Shown: in pieces, positions 8,489-16,977 of the stretch
Numbering within the stretch: position 1 is the first letter of the stretch
Layout: each line of letters starts with the position of its first letter
Assembly (NCBI RefSeq): GCF_900100455.1
Contig: NZ_FNCV01000004.1
Span: 62,001-126,000 of the forward strand
DNA length: 64,000 bases
Origin: Roseospirillum parvum
GTDB taxonomy: Bacteria; Pseudomonadota; Alphaproteobacteria; Rhodospirillales; Rhodospirillaceae
Direction of reading: 5' to 3'
Position numbers and translations under genes: made by a program
The notes under the pieces: generated by a model
Told to the model about the DNA's origin: nothing
Database searches by the model: none
The model's input: only the letters and a program-made list of their open reading frames with translations

Positions 8489-9027
8489 GCGTCGCGGGGC
8501 GCCTGTCGGCTCTGCTCGACCGGGCCATCGCCGGCCTGTCGGGATGGCTCGGCCGGCTCGCCGCGGTGCTCTTGATGGCCATGGTCGGGGTGGTGCTGGC
8601 CGACATCATGAGCCGCACCCTGTTCAAGCTGACCGGCGGCGGCCTTGACCTGACCTTTCCGGGCGGCGTCGAGTTGGTCAGCCTGGGCCTGCTGTTCACC
8701 CTGCTGTGCGCCATGCCACGGGCCGTGGAAAGCGGTCAGGTGGTGGTCGATCTGACCACCCATCGCCTGTCGCCGCTCGGCCGTCGCCGGCTGCAGGGAT
8801 TCTTCGCCCTGGGCTATGCCGGTCTGGGCGCGGTGATGGCGCGCCACGCCGGGCTCGATGTGTCGGCCGCCGCGCGGGCCCAGGAAACCACCCAGGACCT
8901 GCTCATCCCGCTGGCCCCGATCCACGCCGCCGAGGCGGTGGCGGCCGGCGTGCTGACCCTGGCCGCCCTGCGGGTCGCCGTGCGCGCCCTGGCCGGGCGG
9001 CCCGAGGCTGAGGAGAGCCCACGGTGA
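8485..9027 (+). CDS. dctQ: TRAP transporter small permease DctQ
   Basis: This is the small membrane subunit, 180 residues with four hydrophobic segments (for example LAAVLLMAMVGVVLADIMSR and VELVSLGLLFTLLCAMPRA). It begins with a GTG that overlaps the dctP stop (GTGA at 8485-8488), a typical coupled start. DctQ pairs with DctM to form the sodium-driven transporter that accepts substrate from DctP. Confidence 0.88.
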   Translation: MSVAGRLSALLDRAIAGLSGWLGRLAAVLLMAMVGVVLADIMSRTLFKLTGGGLDLTFPGGVELVSLGLLFTLLCAMPRAVESGQVVVDLTTHRLSPLGRRRLQGFFALGYAGLGAVMARHAGLDVSAAARAQETTQDLLIPLAPIHAAEAVAAGVLTLAALRVAVRALAGRPEAEESPR

Positions 9028-10313
9028 GTTCGCCGCTGATCGGTGGGCTGTGTCTGGCCGCCATGCTGGTCCTGATCGCCCTGGGCTGCCCGGTCGCCCT
9101 GGCCATGGCGCTGACCGGCGTGGTCGGCTTCGGGCTGGTGGTGGCGGCCGGGCCGGCGGTCGCCATGCTCGGCGCCACCCCCTTCGAAAGCCTCGCCGAG
9201 TACGGCTTCAGCCCCATCCCCATGTTCATCCTGATGGGCGTCTTCGCCGCCAAGGCGCGCCTCTCCGGCGAGCTGTTCGAGGGCGCCCGGCGGCTGTTCG
9301 GCGCCTGGCCGGGCGGCGTGGCGCTGGCCGCCGTCGCCTCGTGCGGGGCCTTTTCGGCCATCTCCGGCTCCTCGCTGGCCACCGCCGCCGGGATGGGCCG
9401 GGTCGCCCTGCCAGAGATGGCCCGCCACGGCTACGCCCCGGGGCTGGCTGCCGGCACGGTGGCCGCCGGGGGCACCCTGGGCATCATGATCCCGCCCTCC
9501 ATCGCCCTGCTGTTGTACGCCCTGATCACCGAGCAGTCGGTGGGCGACATGTTCATCGCCGGCATCGGCCCGGGGCTGCTCGGGCTGGCCCTGTACGGCG
9601 CGGCGATTGTCCTGATGGTCGGCCGCAATCCGACCCTGGCCCGCCCCGGCACGGCCACCGGCTGGGCCGAGAAGCTGGCCGGCCTGAAGGGCCTGCTGCC
9701 GCTGGTGGTGATCTTCGCGGTGGTCCTGGGGGGCATCTACGGCGGCCTTTTCACGCCCACCGAGGCGGCCGCCGTGGGGGCCTTCGGGACGCTGTGCGTG
9801 GCCCTGCTGCGGGGCCTCGGCTGGGCCGGCTTCAAGGATGCCCTGCGCGAGGCCCTGAGCCTGTCGGCGATGGTCTTCTTCATGATCGTCGGGGCCCAGA
9901 TCCTGGGCCGCTTCCTGTCGGTCAGCCGGATTTCCAACGAGCTGGTGCAACTGGTCGCCGAGCTTGGCCTGGGTCCCTACGCGGTGCTGGCCGGGGTCCT
10001 GCTGCTGTTCATCGTGCTCGGCTGTGTGATGGACAGCATGGCCATGATGCTGCTCACCGTGCCGGTGGTCTTTCCGCTGATCGAAAGCGCCGGCTTCGAT
10101 CCGGTGTGGTTCGGCATCCTGACCGTGGTGGCGGTGGAAATGGGGCTGATCACCCCGCCGGTGGGCATGAACGTGTTCGTCATCAAGACCTTGCTGCCGC
10201 AGGCCCGCATGGGCACCCTGTACCTGGGGGTGCTGCCCTTCGTGCTGGCCGACGTGGTCCGCCTGCTGGTGCTGATCGCCTTCCCCGGCGTGGCGTTGTG
10301 GCTGGTCGGGTAG
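9024..10313 (+). CDS. dctM: TRAP transporter large permease DctM
   Basis: This 429-residue protein has about twelve hydrophobic segments and the DctM signatures SSLATAAGMGRVALPEM, GTLGIMIPPSIALLLYA and EMGLITPPVGMNVFVIK. It forms the transport channel of the TRAP system. It starts with GTG overlapping the dctQ stop by 4 bp, so all three genes form one tightly coupled operon. Confidence 0.93.
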   Translation: MSSPLIGGLCLAAMLVLIALGCPVALAMALTGVVGFGLVVAAGPAVAMLGATPFESLAEYGFSPIPMFILMGVFAAKARLSGELFEGARRLFGAWPGGVALAAVASCGAFSAISGSSLATAAGMGRVALPEMARHGYAPGLAAGTVAAGGTLGIMIPPSIALLLYALITEQSVGDMFIAGIGPGLLGLALYGAAIVLMVGRNPTLARPGTATGWAEKLAGLKGLLPLVVIFAVVLGGIYGGLFTPTEAAAVGAFGTLCVALLRGLGWAGFKDALREALSLSAMVFFMIVGAQILGRFLSVSRISNELVQLVAELGLGPYAVLAGVLLLFIVLGCVMDSMAMMLLTVPVVFPLIESAGFDPVWFGILTVVAVEMGLITPPVGMNVFVIKTLLPQARMGTLYLGVLPFVLADVVRLLVLIAFPGVALWLVG

Positions 10314-10374
10314 GGGACCGGGAGCCTTCGGCGCTCTTGCCAAGCCCCGCCCGGCGGGCGTACCAAGACCAACC

Positions 10375-11241
10375 ATGAGCGCCCCCCACACTCCCCCGAG
10401 CGCCCCTCCCACACACCCGGACGCCTCGGCCCCGCCCGGCCCGGCCGCCATCGCCGTGCGCGATCTGGTCAAGCGCTACGGCCCGGTGACGGCGGTCGAC
10501 GGGGTCTCGTTCACCGTCCCCCGGGGGGCGGTGGTCGGCCTGCTGGGCGGCAACGGGGCCGGCAAGACGACCACCATCTCGCTCATCCTCGGCCTTTTGC
10601 TGCCGACCAGCGGCGGCATCGAGGTGCTGGGCCACGACATGCTGAGCGACCGTTTCGCCGCCCTGCCGCGGATGAACTTCTCCTCGCCCTACGTCGACCT
10701 GCCGCACCGCCTGACGGTGCGCGAGAACCTGACCGTCTACGCCCACCTCTACGGCCTTCGGGACATCCCCGGGCGGATCGCCCGGCTGGCCGAGGACCTC
10801 GACTTCGCCCACCTGCTGAAGCGTCCCACCGGGCGCCTGTCGGCTGGCCAGAAGACCCGCGTCGCCCTGGCCAAGGCGCTGATCAACGACCCCGAGGTGC
10901 TGATGCTGGACGAGCCCACCGCCTCGCTCGACCCGGATACCGGGGATCGCATCCGGGGCCACCTGGAGGCCTACCGGGCGCGCACCGGGGCGGCCATTTT
11001 CCTGGCCTCGCACAACATGGCCGAGGTCGAGCGGCTGTGCGACGACGTGCTGATCATGCGCCGTGGCCGGGTCCACGACCGGGGCAGCCCGGCCGAGCTG
11101 AAAACCCGCTACCGCCGCCCCGACCTGGAGCAGGTCTTCCTCGACATCGCCCGGGCCACCGGCGGGGCCATCGACGAAAGCTCGGCCGACCAGGAAGACG
11201 CCCACCCGCACCCGCCCGCCCGCCCGGAGGACGCCCGATGA
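10375..11241 (+). CDS. ABC transporter ATP-binding protein
   Basis: This 288-residue ATPase has Walker A GGNGAGKTT (about residues 59-67), a signature LSAGQ, Walker B VLMLDEPTASLD and an H-loop histidine in FLASHNM. The N-terminal 25 residues are a Pro-rich tail. It resembles drug or polysaccharide exporters of the ABC-2 type (DrrA/CcmA/NodI class). It overlaps the permease gene by 4 bp (ATGA), so the pair works together. Substrate unknown. Confidence 0.88.
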   Translation: MSAPHTPPSAPPTHPDASAPPGPAAIAVRDLVKRYGPVTAVDGVSFTVPRGAVVGLLGGNGAGKTTTISLILGLLLPTSGGIEVLGHDMLSDRFAALPRMNFSSPYVDLPHRLTVRENLTVYAHLYGLRDIPGRIARLAEDLDFAHLLKRPTGRLSAGQKTRVALAKALINDPEVLMLDEPTASLDPDTGDRIRGHLEAYRARTGAAIFLASHNMAEVERLCDDVLIMRRGRVHDRGSPAELKTRYRRPDLEQVFLDIARATGGAIDESSADQEDAHPHPPARPEDAR

Positions 11242-12047
11242 ACGAGCGCTTCCCGCTGCCGGTGCGCCGCGTGCTGGCCATCGTCCTGCGCCACATCTAC
11301 GTGCTGCGCGGCTCGCCGCCGCGCATCCTGGAAATGGCCTACTGGCCGACCGTGCAGATGATCCTGTGGGGCTTCATCAGCAAGTTCTTCGTCGGCCATT
11401 CCGAGTGGGTGGCCCAGGCCGCCGGGGTGCTGATCGCCGGGGTGCTGCTGTGGGACGTGCTGTTCCGCGCCAACATCGGGCAGGCGGTCGGCTTCATGGA
11501 GGAAATGTGGTCCCGCAACCTGGGGCACCTGTTCGTCAGCCCCTTGCGGCCCTACGAGTTCCTGGTCGGCACCATGACCATGAGCCTGGTCCGCACCACC
11601 GTCGGCGTGCTGCCGGCCGCCCTGCTGGCCATCCCCTTCTATGATTTCAACGTCTTCGGCCTGGGCTGGCCGCTGGCCACCTTCTTTGCCAGCCTGATGA
11701 TGTTCGGCTGGGCCATCGGCGTGTTCATCTCCGGCATCCTGCTGCGCTTCGGCCTGGGGGCGGAAAGCCTGGCCTGGGCCTTCGTCTTCGCCTTCGGACC
11801 GATCAGCGGCATCTACTACCCCATCTCGGTGCTGCCCGAATGGCTGCAAGCCATCGCCCTGGCCGCCCCCCCGGCCCACGTCTTCGAAGGCATGCGCGCG
11901 GTGCTGTTCGAGGGCCGCGTGGACACCCACCACATGGCCGCCGCCTTCGGCCTCAACCTGCTCTACCTGGGCGCGGCGGCCGCCTTCTTCCTGGCCATGG
12001 TCACCTCGGCCCGCCGCCGCGGCCAACTGCTCGACCTGGGCGAATGA
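11238..12047 (+). CDS. ABC-2 type transporter permease
   Basis: This is a 269-residue protein with six hydrophobic segments, the usual ABC-2 layout: N-terminal cytoplasmic helix, then segments such as GVLIAGVLLWDVLFRANIG, TVGVLPAALLAIPFY and a C-terminal pair. The conserved motif near GPISGIYYPISVLPEWLQ fits the family. It partners with the ATPase immediately upstream to export an unknown substrate. Its stop codon lies inside the left arm of a giant inverted repeat. Confidence 0.87.
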   Translation: MNERFPLPVRRVLAIVLRHIYVLRGSPPRILEMAYWPTVQMILWGFISKFFVGHSEWVAQAAGVLIAGVLLWDVLFRANIGQAVGFMEEMWSRNLGHLFVSPLRPYEFLVGTMTMSLVRTTVGVLPAALLAIPFYDFNVFGLGWPLATFFASLMMFGWAIGVFISGILLRFGLGAESLAWAFVFAFGPISGIYYPISVLPEWLQAIALAAPPAHVFEGMRAVLFEGRVDTHHMAAAFGLNLLYLGAAAAFFLAMVTSARRRGQLLDLGE

Positions 12048-12318
12048 GCCCGGAGCGGCAGGGGCCCGGCGTGCCGTGATCGGCCCCAAGGGGGCGCTGC
12101 CCCCTTGACCCCCGCCGGGGGGACCAGGGGCCCCCCCGGACCCCCGCCGTGACTTAAAACCCCACCCAGGGGGGCAAGCCCCCCTGGGTGGGGTTTTGAC
12201 TCATGGTGGGGTCTGGGGAGGCCTCCCGGCCTCCCCAGCGGGGTTCAAAGGGGCAGCGCCCCTTTGCTGTCGATCACGGCACGCCGGGCTTTTGCCGTTT
12301 CGGGCTCATCCGCCCAGG
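12035..12318. repeat. Giant nested inverted repeat joining two convergent gene ends
   Basis: The whole convergent gap between the ABC permease and the next gene is one imperfect palindrome of about 280 bp. The left arm begins in the last codons of the permease (CTGGGCGAATGAGCCCG) and the right arm, read in reverse complement, begins in the last codons of the facing gene (CTGGGCGGATGAGCCCG). Moving inwards both arms share GCCCGGCGTGCCGTGATCG, a small palindrome AAGGGG-GCGCT-CCCCTT type, a GACCCC/GGGGTC block, and finally a perfect 20-bp core stem. Each arm also contains its own smaller palindromes. A second element of the same build lies at 42222-42405. Confidence 0.85.
12156..12197. terminator. 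Perfect 20-bp core hairpin, bidirectional terminator
   Basis: Bases 12156-12175 pair perfectly with 12178-12197, leaving two bases between the arms. The stem starts with AAAA and ends with TTTT, so either strand gives a GC-rich hairpin followed by U residues. It sits at the centre of two convergent genes and should stop transcription from both sides. Confidence 0.8.
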
Positions 12319-13184
12319 GCGATCAGGGCGAGCAGCAGGGCCAGGGTGGGGGGCAGGGCGGGCAGCAGGCGGGACAGGCGGTGGTTGGGGGCGGCTGTCG
12401 GGGGGCCGAGGGCGCTGAAGGCGAGCACCGCCAGGGCCGGGGTCAGGGCGGGCATTTCCAGGGCCAGGGCCTGGGCCAGGGCCAGACCCGCCGCGCCCAG
12501 GGCCAGCGGGACGGCGAGGCCGCCGCCGTGGCGTGGGGTCTTGCGGCCCAGGGCCGGCAGCAGGCCGCCCAGGGCACCACCCAGGATGGCGGGCAGGCTG
12601 GCCGCCAGGGGCAGCGCGGCGTGGGCCCCGATGCCGGCCGGGGCAAGCACCAGGGCGATCAGGCCGAGGCCGATCAGCAGACCGGTCAGGCGGCCGGTGC
12701 GCGGCGGTGTCTGGGGGCGGGCGGTGCCACTCACGCCGCCCAGCATCAGGGCCCAGACGGCCACCAGGAGTCCCCCGACCAGTGCCCCGGCGCCCCCCAG
12801 CAGGGCCGCGCCGCCGCCGGCCAGGGCGACCACGCCGACCGCCAGCCGCCCGCCCCAGGGCGTCGGGCCGAAAACGCCTCCACCCAGCCCGGCGAGGCAG
12901 GCCAGCAGGCCCAGCGGCAGGGTCAGGTCGAGCGGTTTGGGCGGCGCCGCCGGATCGGCCGGCCAAGTGCCGCCGCTGGCCACCAGCCAGCCGACGATCA
13001 GGCCCACCGCCACCCCGATCCCGGCGGCCAGGCAGTCGCGGCGGGCGGGGCTCAGGCGCTCGCCGAGTCGGGCCAGGCCCAGCCCGGCCAGCGCGGTGCC
13101 GGTCATGGCGGCGCCCAGCGGCAGGACCACCGCCGCCGGCAGCAGGGCCACAAGGTCGCCAGGGGAGGTGCCGGGAAGGCTCAT
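12306..13184 (-). CDS. Hydrophobic membrane protein of unknown function
   Basis: This is a 292-residue protein dominated by Leu, Ala and Gly, with about eight to ten hydrophobic segments and an N-terminus MSLPGTSPGDLVALLPAAVV. I recognise no family motif. The coding strand was chosen because this frame gives clean hydrophobic segments with few Arg/Lys inside, while the long frames on the other strand are Arg-rich and look like shadows. Its stop codon lies in the right arm of the giant palindrome. Confidence 0.6.
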   Translation of the reverse strand: MSLPGTSPGDLVALLPAAVVLPLGAAMTGTALAGLGLARLGERLSPARRDCLAAGIGVAVGLIVGWLVASGGTWPADPAAPPKPLDLTLPLGLLACLAGLGGGVFGPTPWGGRLAVGVVALAGGGAALLGGAGALVGGLLVAVWALMLGGVSGTARPQTPPRTGRLTGLLIGLGLIALVLAPAGIGAHAALPLAASLPAILGGALGGLLPALGRKTPRHGGGLAVPLALGAAGLALAQALALEMPALTPALAVLAFSALGPPTAAPNHRLSRLLPALPPTLALLLALIALGG

Positions 13185-13532
13185 CGAAGCGCGATCAGTG
13201 AGGGCGTTGGAGAGATGCGGGTAAGCCGCGCGGGGCTGGTTGAGACGGGTGCGGTCCGTGGGCTAAAGTGATGCCGGTGTGCCGGCCGGCCGTCCCCGAC
13301 GGCGGGCTGGCGAATTCGCAATGACAGGCCGCGCCGCCCCGGGCCACCAGGGAGCGCCGGCGCCAGCCACGGTGACCCAGCCACGGTGACCCAGCCACGG
13401 TGACGTTGCATCCCCCAGCTTGGCATCCCCCAGCTTGACGTTTCACCCCGTTTTCTTACCCCCGAAGAGTCGCCGGGTGCAACCGCCGCCCGGTGCCCCC
13501 CCCGACCGAAGCCGAAGGAGTGACCGTTCGCC
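13185..13532. other. Divergent intergenic region with tandem repeats
   Basis: This 348-base gap lies between two divergent genes, so it should hold both promoters. No gene is supported. Its right half holds two short tandem arrays (listed separately). Confidence 0.5.
13363..13437. repeat. Two adjacent short tandem arrays
   Basis: CCAGCCACGGTGAC occurs three times in a row (13363-13376, 13377-13390, 13391-13404), followed after three bases by GCATCCCCCAGCTTG twice (13408-13422, 13423-13437). Both lie about 100-170 bp upstream of the b-type cytochrome gene. Confidence 0.85.
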
Positions 13533-14222
13533 ATGTCCGATACCGCAAGTTCCGTGGTGGAGAAGGTCCGCGTCTGGGACCTGCCCACCCGCCTCTTTCA
13601 CTGGACCCTGGTCGTCCTCATCGCCGTCCTCTGGTGGTCCGGCGAGAACGGTGAGATGGGCATCCACCAGTGGGCCGGCTACGGCGCCCTGACCCTGGTC
13701 GTGTTCCGCGTGGTGTGGGGCTTCGTCGGCTCGACCACTGCCCGCTTCGCCACCTTCCTGACCGGGCCGGCCGCCATCAAACGCTACCTGGAGGAAACCA
13801 AGGCCGGCAAGGTGGGCCACATTGGCCACAACCCGATCGGCGCCCTGTCGGCCACGGCGATGATCCTGCTGGTCCTGTTCCAGGGCATCACTGGCCTGTT
13901 CGCCAGCGAGAACACCTTCCTGTTCTTCGAGGGGCCGCTGGCCGACTGGGTCTCCACCGGCACCAGCGAGAGCCTGACCAGCTGGCACAAGACGTCGTTC
14001 AACCTGCTGCTGCTCATCATCGCCCTGCACGTCGCCTCGACCTTCTTCTACCTGCTGGTCAAGAAGGACGATCTGGTGCACCCGATGATGACCGGCATGA
14101 AGAAGGTGAGCCGCCTCGACCTCAAGGAAGAGGCCGCCAAGCTCCACTTCGCCCCGCTGCCGCTGGCCGGCAAGATCCTGGCCGGGGTGGCCGCCGTGAT
14201 CATCGTCATCTCGTTCCTCTGA
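13533..14222 (+). CDS. Cytochrome b561 / hydrogenase-type b cytochrome
   Basis: This 229-residue membrane protein has five hydrophobic segments and opens with VRVWDLPTRLFHW, the signature of the Ni/Fe-hydrogenase b-type cytochrome family. Candidate heme ligands are His23, His45, His152 (in WHKTSF) and His166 (in IIALHVAS), the last two on facing helices as expected. It passes electrons between a soluble donor and the quinone pool. No hydrogenase genes are in the window, so its partner is unknown; small diheme or c-type cytochromes are common partners. Confidence 0.85.
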   Translation: MSDTASSVVEKVRVWDLPTRLFHWTLVVLIAVLWWSGENGEMGIHQWAGYGALTLVVFRVVWGFVGSTTARFATFLTGPAAIKRYLEETKAGKVGHIGHNPIGALSATAMILLVLFQGITGLFASENTFLFFEGPLADWVSTGTSESLTSWHKTSFNLLLLIIALHVASTFFYLLVKKDDLVHPMMTGMKKVSRLDLKEEAAKLHFAPLPLAGKILAGVAAVIIVISFL

Positions 14223-14353
14223 CGATACAAAGGCGACACAAGGGCAACCCAAAGGCATGTGGGCCGGCGATTGCGCATTCTCATCGCCGGCCCTCGGGCA
14301 GGCCGTGGAAGGTTGGGGGGATTTCCTTCCAACCTTCTTGCGGAGAGTCGCCC

Positions 14354-14746
14354 GTGAAGCAAAGCCTGCTGATGGAAAAGTACCCGGTCTTCGACATGGA
14401 ACTGCCGAAGGCCGAAACCGACTTCGACAGCGTCGAAGCCATTGTCGCCGAGCTGAAGGCGCGCATCGAGGAAACCGAGGGCGTCGTCTTCATCGCCGAC
14501 TTCGACCACTACGCCCACACCCGCGACACCGGCGGCCAGATCGACTCCAAGATCAAGGCCGCCCGCAATGTGGTGTTCTGCTTCGGTCGCATGCTGCCCA
14601 ACCCGCACGTGCTGGCCGTGCGGCCGCGCTCCATCGGGGTCTGCGACATGGGCGACCACTTCCACATCGCCTTCCTCGAAGCCCCCATGGAAGTGGCCAA
14701 CACCGCCATGGAAAGCTGGTGCAAGAACCTCTTCCGCCGGGGCTGA
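14354..14746 (+). CDS. Small conserved protein of unknown function (DUF6858-like)
   Basis: This encodes a 130-residue soluble protein. A GGAGAG ribosome-binding site lies 8 bases before a GTG start at 14354, giving the N-terminus MKQSLLMEKYPVFDMEL. The central block FDHYAHTR...NVVFCFGRMLPNPHVLAVRPRSIG is strongly patterned and looks like a conserved family I recall as DUF6858; that name is from memory. It lies 131 bp downstream of the b-type cytochrome gene on the same strand. Confidence 0.7.
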   Translation: MKQSLLMEKYPVFDMELPKAETDFDSVEAIVAELKARIEETEGVVFIADFDHYAHTRDTGGQIDSKIKAARNVVFCFGRMLPNPHVLAVRPRSIGVCDMGDHFHIAFLEAPMEVANTAMESWCKNLFRRG

Positions 14747-14842
14747 GGAGCGGCGATTCCGGGGGGGCGCTAATGAATTGACTGGCAGAGAACGCTTGGC
14801 GGGCAAGGCGCGGTGGCCAGTCCTTGGCGGCGCCCGAGCGAA

Positions 14843-14879
14843 ACCGACATGCGATGAGGTCCACTCATCGCATGTCGGT
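14843..14879 (-). terminator. 16-bp perfect hairpin after the YwgA-like gene
   Basis: Bases 14843-14858 pair perfectly with 14864-14879 around a 5-base loop. It begins one base beyond the TAA of the YwgA-like gene, so in leftward transcription it follows the stop at once, with a short TTTC run after it. It marks the left edge of the lower-GC cassette. Confidence 0.75.
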
Positions 14880-14880
14880 A

Positions 14881-15417
14881 TTAGGCGATTTCAGGCAAAG
14901 GCACGGGGGCGGGCAGCCTACGGATTTCCTGGTAGATGCGCTTGGCCCCTTGCAGTCGCTCGGGGGTGGCCTTCTCCGGCTTTCGGCGCCGGGTTTCCTC
15001 CCACGGGTCGGCGATGCCCTCTTCCTTCTTGAGGTAGGCGGCGGTGGCGGCCAGTTCCAACTCGATGGCGTTGTATTGGGACACAGTCCGAACGAATTTT
15101 GTTTTGCCCGTTTCGGTTTCCGTTTCCGTTTCGCCCTCGACGGTATAGATGGAATACCAGCCGCCCCACTCGGTGGGCTTTTCCTCTTCCTTAACCATTT
15201 CGAACGCCTCGGCCAGCTCCATGGCCTGGGAAAGGTCCTCGCTGTAGGGACCGTAGTGGCGGTATTCGAAGTCGAAGCCTTCTCCGTAACCGGCCAACTC
15301 CATCAGATAGGCGGTTTTCTGCAGCCGGGTGCGGCCGACCAGACGGCCCCCCGCGCAGCGGACAATGGCTACGGCCTTTGTCCTGTTCTTAAGAGCCTTC
15401 TTGGTGGACCCGCTCAT
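14881..15417 (-). CDS. YwgA-like protein
   Basis: This is a 178-residue soluble protein. Residues about 15-60 (AIVRCAGGRLVGRTRLQKTAYLMEL then FEYRHYGPYSEDLSQAMELA) match the pattern of Bacillus YwgA and the wider group related to DUF4065/SocA proteins: a RLQK-T-YLM helix and a Y-H-YGPYS turn. Biochemical role unknown. The start ATG overlaps the stop of the upstream HD gene by 4 bp (15414-15417), so the two are translationally coupled. In Bacillus subtilis ywgA also lies next to ywfO, which encodes the same kind of HD protein, so the pair is conserved over a long distance. GC content is visibly lower than in flanking genes. Confidence 0.75.
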   Translation of the reverse strand: MSGSTKKALKNRTKAVAIVRCAGGRLVGRTRLQKTAYLMELAGYGEGFDFEYRHYGPYSEDLSQAMELAEAFEMVKEEEKPTEWGGWYSIYTVEGETETETETGKTKFVRTVSQYNAIELELAATAAYLKKEEGIADPWEETRRRKPEKATPERLQGAKRIYQEIRRLPAPVPLPEIA

Positions 15418-16862
15418 GACTCCTTCTCCCCAAACCTGTCTTCCACTGCTTCCTTGATGATCGCCTCAAGGGCATCCCGGGCTTCCTGGTCGTCCCTGTC
15501 CACGTACACCCGGAAAAACTCAAATGTTTCCGCAGCTGCCACAATGGGTGAGTAGTGGGCCATGTCAACGACACTGCCATCTGGTGAGCGCATGTGAATC
15601 TGATTGAGAGGGCCTTTCGATTGTTTGAAGAGGGTATAGCAATCGCGCTTGTCCTTATCGACCATCAAGCGGGGAACCTTTGCCCCATCCTCGGCATTCC
15701 ACTCTTCGATCCGTTCACTGATGTGTGCCTGTCTGGCGGTCAGCCAACGCCGCTGGTCATCCCGCTCCTGTTTGGTCATGGCCATGTGCGGTGGCTTTTT
15801 GCGCTCCAATTCCAGCCGCACGTCGCGGCAACACGGCAAGCGGCGGTGTAGCAGCATTTCAGCGAGCCGGGCTACCTCCTCGTCAGTTGCACTGCGCAGC
15901 ATCGGCAGGGCACCCCAGAACACCGTGTCGTCAAGCTTCAGGGCCCGGTCCAGGCAGGTTGGTTCCTGGGCGAAGCGGACAAACGGGTGCGCCTCATGCA
16001 GACCGGTTTTTGTCGTGTGATCGGCCTGGATCAACGTCATCAGACGGGCCATTAACTCGGTGAACACCGCTTCGGCCCCGCGTGTCGCCTTGTGGAAGTA
16101 TACACTGGTGTAAAGGTGAAACAAAGAGAGAACGTAATTCTCTGCTGCTTGCGTGGCTTTCGGACCCAGCACGAAGGTTTCGATCTCCCCAACGGGCACC
16201 TCATCCTCGACCGCTTTCACCTCGTTGACCTCGAGGTTGGCCATCAGCCACTCAAAATCGATCAGGCTGTTGCGCACCCCGGTCATCAGGCTGTCGCGGC
16301 GCATGTAGTCCAACCGATCCGCGTCGAACTGGCTTGAGACAACCGCGTCGTAGAGATTTCCAGGCCCCTTTCGCCCGATCAATTCCGCAACATCATTGGC
16401 AAATCCGCTGCCCATTTCCTCAAAGGCTTTGGCGATTTCGGTTTCCTGGATGACACGACGCCCCACCTCCTCGTGATCCGCCAGGGCGAGGTCGAAGCGC
16501 TTTCCGATTTTCTCGAACGCGTGGCTCATCATGCCATGTCCCACATCGTGGACCAGGGCCGCCGCCACGGCGACATCGGCTTGGTGGTTCTTGACTTGTC
16601 GATGGGTGCTCTCAAGGTGCGCCTTAATGATTTCCATCAACCTGCGGGCCGTGTGGAAGGCACCCAGGCTGTGCGCGAACCGGGTGTGAGTGGCGCCGGG
16701 AAATGTGAACTCCGAGAATCCCAGTTGTCGGACCCTGCGCAGCCTTTGGAATGGCTCCGTCTGGATCACTGACCAAAGCGTCTGCTGGAATTGGTCGCTG
16801 CCGAACGTGATAAGGTCATGCAGGGGGTCGCGGATGCGTTGCGGCTTGGCCACCTGCGGCAT
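15414..16862 (-). CDS. SAMHD1-like HD-domain phosphohydrolase
   Basis: This 482-residue HD protein belongs to the COG1078/YwfO class. Metal-binding residues are visible: His64 (in TRFAHSLG), His105-Asp106 (in VHDVGHG, followed by MMSHAFE) and Asp182 (in QFDADRLDYMRRD, the SAMHD1-type motif). The N-terminus KPQRIRDPLHDLI is typical. Family members hydrolyse deoxynucleoside triphosphates to nucleoside plus triphosphate. It is the first gene of a two-gene operon with the YwgA-like gene. A GGGGAA run lies 8 bases before the ATG. Composition is clearly less GC-rich than neighbours and the leader (16863-16977) is AT-rich, suggesting transfer. Confidence 0.88.
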   Translation of the reverse strand: MPQVAKPQRIRDPLHDLITFGSDQFQQTLWSVIQTEPFQRLRRVRQLGFSEFTFPGATHTRFAHSLGAFHTARRLMEIIKAHLESTHRQVKNHQADVAVAAALVHDVGHGMMSHAFEKIGKRFDLALADHEEVGRRVIQETEIAKAFEEMGSGFANDVAELIGRKGPGNLYDAVVSSQFDADRLDYMRRDSLMTGVRNSLIDFEWLMANLEVNEVKAVEDEVPVGEIETFVLGPKATQAAENYVLSLFHLYTSVYFHKATRGAEAVFTELMARLMTLIQADHTTKTGLHEAHPFVRFAQEPTCLDRALKLDDTVFWGALPMLRSATDEEVARLAEMLLHRRLPCCRDVRLELERKKPPHMAMTKQERDDQRRWLTARQAHISERIEEWNAEDGAKVPRLMVDKDKRDCYTLFKQSKGPLNQIHMRSPDGSVVDMAHYSPIVAAAETFEFFRVYVDRDDQEARDALEAIIKEAVEDRFGEKES

Positions 16863-16977
16863 ATTCAGTTCCCCATCGGCTAAGGGTACAATATGTAGTG
16901 CTCAGTTTGTAGCATTTTTCGAATCGCGATAAAAGCGTGGTTCTATCAGCAAGCATCTATTCATCGTTGGCCCAACC

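Noticed and set aside
12196-13271. Two long plus-strand frames opposite the membrane protein gene
   Set aside because: Arg/Gln/Gly-rich translations without hydrophobic pattern; the minus frame gives clean membrane segments.
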